Of a stretch of 64,000 nt of DNA, positions 59,861 to 64,000 are shown piece by piece; the first letter of the stretch is position 1, and each line of letters opens with the position of its first letter. The DNA comes from Uranotaenia lowii. Its lineage: Eukaryota > Arthropoda > Insecta > Diptera > Culicidae. Both the position numbers and the translations under genes were made by a program. The notes under the pieces are model-generated. The model had not been told where the DNA came from. It did not search any database and saw only the letters and a list, made by a program, of their open reading frames with translations. The stretch spans positions 114,514,683-114,578,682 of the forward strand of contig NC_073693.1 in assembly GCF_029784155.1 (NCBI RefSeq). Direction: 5' to 3'.

Positions 59861-60759
59861 ATGATAACATCAACCGTTTTAATCTGTACGCTTCTGTTGG
59901 CGAAGGACATTTGGGGAGCAGAAGTGCCGCTGCAGCTGGATGATAACTACGTTAATCGTGTTGTCGGTGGTCAGGAGGCCGCTGAAGGATCTGTCCCATA
60001 TCAGGTGTCTCTGCAGTTGAAAGGATTTGGCCACAACTGTGGTGGGGCAATCATTTCGGATCGATGGATTCTAACAGCCGGCCATTGCGTTGAATAGTAA
60101 GTTTTTTCATTTTCAATTAATCAAAATGCGAATTAACATTCATCATTTGTGCAGTCAATCAACGGAAAAGCTGACTGTTCTAGTCGGTACAAATAGTCTC
60201 AAAGAAGGTGGACAACAATACGCCATTGACAAGTTCATCACCCACAAGTATCACGATGTTCCGCAGTTCGCCAACGATATTGCCCTGGTTCGATTGAAGG
60301 AAAAATTGCAGTTTTCGGAAACGGTTCAGCCAATCCAATACTGGGAAAAGGAAGTCGACGAAGGAAGGGAGGTCACTTTGACCGGATGGGGACGAACCTC
60401 AGCCGGAGGACCGATTCCGACGAAACTTCAGACCATCCAGCTGAAGACTCTTTCCAACGATGAGTGCTCAAACTTGTCCGTTGGTTCCAATGTTGATATC
60501 GGGCACATTTGTACGCTTACTCATGCGGGTGAAGGCGCTTGTAATGTAAGGATTTGTTTTTTGGATTTTTAACATGACAACAAACATAAAATTTATTTTT
60601 TAACTACAGGGTGATTCCGGTGGTCCTCTGACGCTGGACGGAAAACTGATTGGGCTGGTCAATTTCGGTGTTCCCTGTGCCAAAGGTTATCCGGATGCGT
60701 ACGCACGAGTTTCCTACTACCACGAATGGATTCGAACGAATATTGCCGAGAATCCCTAA
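59861..60759 (+). CDS. Chymotrypsin-like serine protease Chy-4, 258 aa
   Basis: Model: join(59861..60096, 60155..60545, 60610..60759). It has a signal peptide ([20 protein letters not shown]), activation after Arg33, His75 (TAGHC), Asp120, Ser212 and Gly at the specificity position (GEGACNGDSGG). Differences from Chy-3 seen: I8/M8, D16/N16, E182/Q182, A203/T203. Intron 1 differs at only about two bases, whereas intron 2 is clearly diverged and exon 3 has several silent changes, so the similarity is uneven. Poly(A) signal AATAAA at 60801. It is a secreted, probably digestive zymogen. Confidence 0.95.
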
Positions 60760-60800
60760 ATCTGTTCTATTGCCTACCAGATGTGATTGATACTGCTCTC

Positions 60801-60806
60801 AATAAA
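60801..60806 (+). terminator. Poly(A) signal of Chy-4
   Basis: AATAAA 42 bases after the stop codon. Confidence 0.75.
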
Positions 60807-61127
60807 GAAATAACTTGGATGATAACTTGAAAAAAAAAATTTGTTCATAAATGTTTTCATGGAAAACAATGAATATATGAGAAATTTGTGTAAAATGTAT
60901 GGTAGGATCGAAACAATCTCGAATTTACTAAATAACAGAACAGAAATCAAATTTCTGCCCAGCGCTTAGCAATCTCATGTAAAGGCAAAAATGCCACTGA
61001 AAGTCTATCTACAAAAAATTTTGATAATTGGTAAACAGATATTGTGTCAGTATCACCTTAAAATAATTTAGGCGATGAATAAGTACTCGTTGAATATTCT
61101 GTCACTCTCTGGAGCCACATTTGAACC
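60807..61127. other. Intergenic, nothing recognised
   Basis: The block at 61100-61120 (CACTCTCTGGAGCCAC) is the reverse of one at 35780, upstream of Chy-2. Confidence 0.5.
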
Positions 61128-64000
61128 TTTTTTTTTTTTTATTATTAGAGACGTTTTAACCTACATTGGTTATTCGCGTCTTTTTAAAATAGAAAAATAA
61201 CAATATTTTACAGGTTCTTAGTTAATCCTATTGCTTTGACAAAGTTTAAAACTTTATCTTCCTGTTTTCCAACATTTTTAAGTAAATTTTTCATGTCCAA
61301 ATCCTGTTCTCTAAAGTATTGTTTCCTAATTTTTTCGAATTTTTTACAATGCAAAAATAAGTGAGTGATTGATAATTTTTCACTACAGCCTAAGCACATG
61401 GGAGCATCCTGATGTGGTGTTAGGAGATAATCGTGTGTTAGTCGTGTGTGACCTATCCTAACCCTAGTCAGTGTGCGTTGTTCGTACTGGTTATCTCGAT
61501 CATTCCATTTGCCTACTTTGTCTTTAATCCCATTTAATTGTGTACCCGGATTGCATGCACTCCACTCCAACTGCCAAGCTTCCCAAATCATTCGTTCTGC
61601 ATATCGCACTGCATCAGATCTTGGAATTTTCTTATAGGTCATATCTGCGAGTCTACCTCTGTTAGCTAAGGAGTCAGCTGCTTCGTTACCTGGGATCCCT
61701 ACATGCCCCGGAACCCACACCAGAATTATGTCCTTTTTAAGGGCCGCTCTTTCACATGCTTGAATCCATGGGTTTTTAGAGTTGCCAGTTTCCATCGCCC
61801 TTAAACTGCTTGCACTATCGGAGAAGATTACTGTTTTGGTATTTTCTGATGCGTTTTCTATAGCAATACGAATGGCCATTAGCTCCGCAGATAGAACCGA
61901 ACATTCATCGTTTATTCTACCTCTGATTTCAAGAGAACTTGAGTAAACTCCATAACCAACCAAACCATCTTTTTTTGAACCGTCTGTAAACATCTTGTTA
62001 TAATCAGCATATTTATCTTCGGTTTTAGTTCTAAAAACAGTTAAAGCTTTAGATGGATTTTCACCAGCTCTTATAACTCGTTGAATGCACCAATCCACCT
62101 TAATAGGTTGGTGGTTCCATGGTTGAGGACCGCTGTATCTCAGGCGTGTAATTTTAGGAAAATCTGATCCCGTTATAGCTCCAAAAGAGCACTTTACCCT
62201 TTTAATGAAAGTAAGCTCTGGAGAAATTCTTTTCATTTCCAATAGTCGTATTGCTGTTTTAGATTCGTTCAAACAAGCTAGATATTCCAGAGGGAGTTGT
62301 CCAGCTTCACACATAATTGCTTTGATAGGGCTTGTCGGAAAAGCACCCGATGCTATTCGCATAGCTTTATTGTACATTGAGCTTATTATGGGTAATACTT
62401 TTTCCTTTCTCCTACCAGCTATTGAAAATCCGTACAAGAGACGTGGTACAATTAAACTATGTACTAATCTTATTAGAATTTTTCTATCTCCACGAGTTTT
62501 TCCAGCTATCATTTTCAGTATGTTCAGTGTACCAGCTGAAGCGGATTTTCTTTCTTGAGCATGTTTTTGAAAAAAAAATCGGTAATCTAAGTATACACCA
62601 AGTATTTTCATTTGTTTAACTGTTGGGATACTAATGTTATCTAACTTGATATTTGGGATTGATCCTCTGTGGCGGCGATTATTACATACGTGTAATAATT
62701 GGCATTTGGACACAGAGACTTTAAAGTCAACTGATGACAACCAGTGCTCCGCACACTCCGCAGCCTGTTGCATTTTAGCTCGTAAACATTTTCTGTAGGC
62801 TCCATAACCAACCAAAAGAATATCATCTGCGTACACAAAGCATTCAACAGATTTGGGAATGACTTCAAATAATGGATTCATCGCTATGAGGAAAAGCGTC
62901 ACAGAAATTACAGATCCTTGGGGAATTCCACGAGAAGTAGAACGAATAGATGATTCAGAAGTATTAACTCGAACTCTGAAAGTACGATTACTGAGAAAGT
63001 CTTTCAGGTAACGGAACATTCTACCAGACACATTCATACTCTTTAACGACTCTAAAATTGCATTTCGGTTTACCGTATCATACGCTTTAGAGATATCTAA
63101 CGACAACATTTCACAATGTTTGCCTTCTCTCAATGGAACATCTAGGTGATTTTCTAATTCCGCAAAATAAACGTCTGTCCCAAGGCCATTACGAAACGCG
63201 TATTGATTACCATGGAGTATATTTTGTAGTTCTAGTTCTCCAATCAACCTTCTATAAACTAGTCTTTCTAAAACTTTCGCGATGCAGTTAATTAACGATA
63301 TTGGTCGATATTCATCAGGGTTTCCTACCTTTCTTGTTGCTTTGGGTATTGGTATTACCACTGCATGCTTCCAATTTTGTGGAATTTTCCCTGATTGCCA
63401 GATACTGTTAAGTGTCTTAAGTAGGGAGCATTTACCTTGGTAAGGAAGATTTCTTAAGAGAGGGTATCCGATTCCATCGAAACCAGTTCCTTTACTTGTG
63501 CACTTTTTAAGCGCCCAAATAAGCTCACGAATTGTAAAATCTTTGTTGTACTGAGCAGCTACCGCCGACTCGTCTTCAAAATATTCCTGAGTATCGTGTA
63601 TTTCTGAAATTAAGTTATCCGAGTTGGCAGAACTTATACTAGAAACCTCCATATAAAAGTCGGCTATTTTATCAGCAACAATTTGAGGATCATCCGTAGT
63701 GGAATTATCTGTTTTAACAAAGAACTTCGAGCTTTTATACCGGCCCTGTAATGCTCCTACTCTTCCCCATATATCACTGACAGAAGCGTTGATATCTAAA
63801 CCTTCTACAAAACTAATCCAACTATTTTCTTTTGCCTTTGAGATAATTAATCGCGTTCTATTTCGTTCCGTCCTAAACCATGCCAAAGTTTAAACTAGGC
63901 GAGGATCAGATTTATCCATTCTTTTTAAGGCACGTAAAGCCTTACGCCTTCTATTAACCGCGGATTTTACCTCTTCATTCCACCATGGTACTCTTTTCCT
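61128..64000 (-). mobile_element. I-group non-LTR retrotransposon, 5' part beyond the window
   Basis: On the minus strand the element ends in AATAATA13 at 61128, about 80 bases after the ORF stop. It carries RT followed by RNase H and continues past the window edge. Confidence 0.9.
61208..63886 (-). CDS. Non-LTR ORF2: reverse transcriptase, RNase H and C-terminal zinc knuckle (892+ codons)
   Basis: The RT region spans about residues 110-420: VVIPIPKATRKVGNPDEYRP, LDISKAYDTVNRNAILESL, SRGIPQGSVISVTLFLIAMN and the catalytic FVYADDILLV at about residue 353. RNase H lies near 640-770 (MFTDGSKKDGLVGYGVY, SAELMAI, FSDSASSLRA, WVPGHVGIPGNEAADSLA). The C-terminal CLGCSEKLSITHLFLHC is the usual Cys-Cys-His-Cys knuckle. 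RT plus RNase H places it in the I group. Upstream of this ATG the same frame continues to the window edge (PWWNEEVKSAVNRRRKALRA), interrupted only by one TAA at 63890-63892, so the chosen Met is probably internal and the ORF carries one nonsense change. An endonuclease domain would lie outside the window. Confidence 0.9.
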   Translation of the reverse strand: MAWFRTERNRTRLIISKAKENSWISFVEGLDINASVSDIWGRVGALQGRYKSSKFFVKTDNSTTDDPQIVADKIADFYMEVSSISSANSDNLISEIHDTQEYFEDESAVAAQYNKDFTIRELIWALKKCTSKGTGFDGIGYPLLRNLPYQGKCSLLKTLNSIWQSGKIPQNWKHAVVIPIPKATRKVGNPDEYRPISLINCIAKVLERLVYRRLIGELELQNILHGNQYAFRNGLGTDVYFAELENHLDVPLREGKHCEMLSLDISKAYDTVNRNAILESLKSMNVSGRMFRYLKDFLSNRTFRVRVNTSESSIRSTSRGIPQGSVISVTLFLIAMNPLFEVIPKSVECFVYADDILLVGYGAYRKCLRAKMQQAAECAEHWLSSVDFKVSVSKCQLLHVCNNRRHRGSIPNIKLDNISIPTVKQMKILGVYLDYRFFFQKHAQERKSASAGTLNILKMIAGKTRGDRKILIRLVHSLIVPRLLYGFSIAGRRKEKVLPIISSMYNKAMRIASGAFPTSPIKAIMCEAGQLPLEYLACLNESKTAIRLLEMKRISPELTFIKRVKCSFGAITGSDFPKITRLRYSGPQPWNHQPIKVDWCIQRVIRAGENPSKALTVFRTKTEDKYADYNKMFTDGSKKDGLVGYGVYSSSLEIRGRINDECSVLSAELMAIRIAIENASENTKTVIFSDSASSLRAMETGNSKNPWIQACERAALKKDIILVWVPGHVGIPGNEAADSLANRGRLADMTYKKIPRSDAVRYAERMIWEAWQLEWSACNPGTQLNGIKDKVGKWNDRDNQYEQRTLTRVRIGHTRLTHDYLLTPHQDAPMCLGCSEKLSITHLFLHCKKFEKIRKQYFREQDLDMKNLLKNVGKQEDKVLNFVKAIGLTKNL

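Noticed and set aside
61208..64000. Jockey-type or RTE-type assignment of the non-LTR element
   Set aside because: An RNase H domain follows the RT, which fits the I group better.

Overview
The window reads as mosquito (probably culicine) chromosomal DNA: AT-rich, with short GT-AG introns, TATA-box promoters on small digestive protease genes, gustatory receptors, and a dense transposon load typical of mosquitoes (BEL/Pao, DD37E Tc1/mariner relatives, Harbinger-type MITEs, a tRNA-derived SINE, an I-group non-LTR element). The species is not decided by the sequence.

Seven host genes can be supported. Three belong to the insect gustatory receptor (7tm_7) family: Gr-A (minus, 7695-9110) and Gr-B (plus, 16847-18234) are divergent, closely related, intact four-exon genes that end in the family motif TYhhhhhQF. 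Gr-C (minus, 49382-53971) is a more distant relative whose first coding exon is split by a 2.8 kb TA-flanked insertion. Four are secreted chymotrypsin-like serine proteases in two near-identical inverted pairs: Chy-1 (plus, 25.2 kb) with Chy-2 (minus, 34.7 kb), and Chy-3 (minus, 41.0 kb) with Chy-4 (plus, 59.9 kb). Chy-1 and Chy-2 encode identical proteins and share an 867 bp tract, introns included, with no difference seen, inside clearly diverged flanks. That pattern suggests recent gene conversion.

Layout: 1-600, edge of an LTR element; 1021-5656, a complete BEL/Pao derivative lacking protease, RT and RNase H but with one 1063-codon ORF; 6-7 kb, part of a long-TIR element; 7.7-9.1 kb Gr-A; 10.4-13.1 kb, a short LTR element with an internal tandem array, inserted in a 104 bp repeat; 13.2-14.2 kb, a broken DD37E transposase copy; 14.9-16.2 kb, nested foldback elements; 16.8-18.2 kb Gr-B; 20.2 kb, a MITE; 22.9-23.9 kb, a degenerate array; 25.2-26.1 kb Chy-1; 26.6 kb, a (TG)n tract; 27-31.7 kb, RT relics and an inverted-repeat element; 32.0-33.3 kb DD37E copy; 33.8-34.8 kb Chy-2; 36.7-38.0 kb DD37E copy; 40.1-41.0 kb Chy-3; 41.8-43.1 kb, (AT)n, a retroposon and a MITE; 44.1-46.4 kb, an LTR element with a tandem array; 46.9-48.9 kb, a degenerate array holding a SINE; 49.4-54.0 kb Gr-C with its insertion; 54.1-55.2 kb, a mariner relative; 55.6-56.4 kb, a foldback MITE; 57.5-59.3 kb, a long-TIR element carrying a coding-like fragment; 59.9-60.8 kb Chy-4; 61.1 kb to the end, a non-LTR retrotransposon.

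The proteases are probably secreted digestive zymogens and the receptors chemosensory membrane proteins. Nothing shows that they act in one pathway; the cluster looks like two local gene-family expansions mixed with transposons. No CRISPR, operon or bacterial feature is present.
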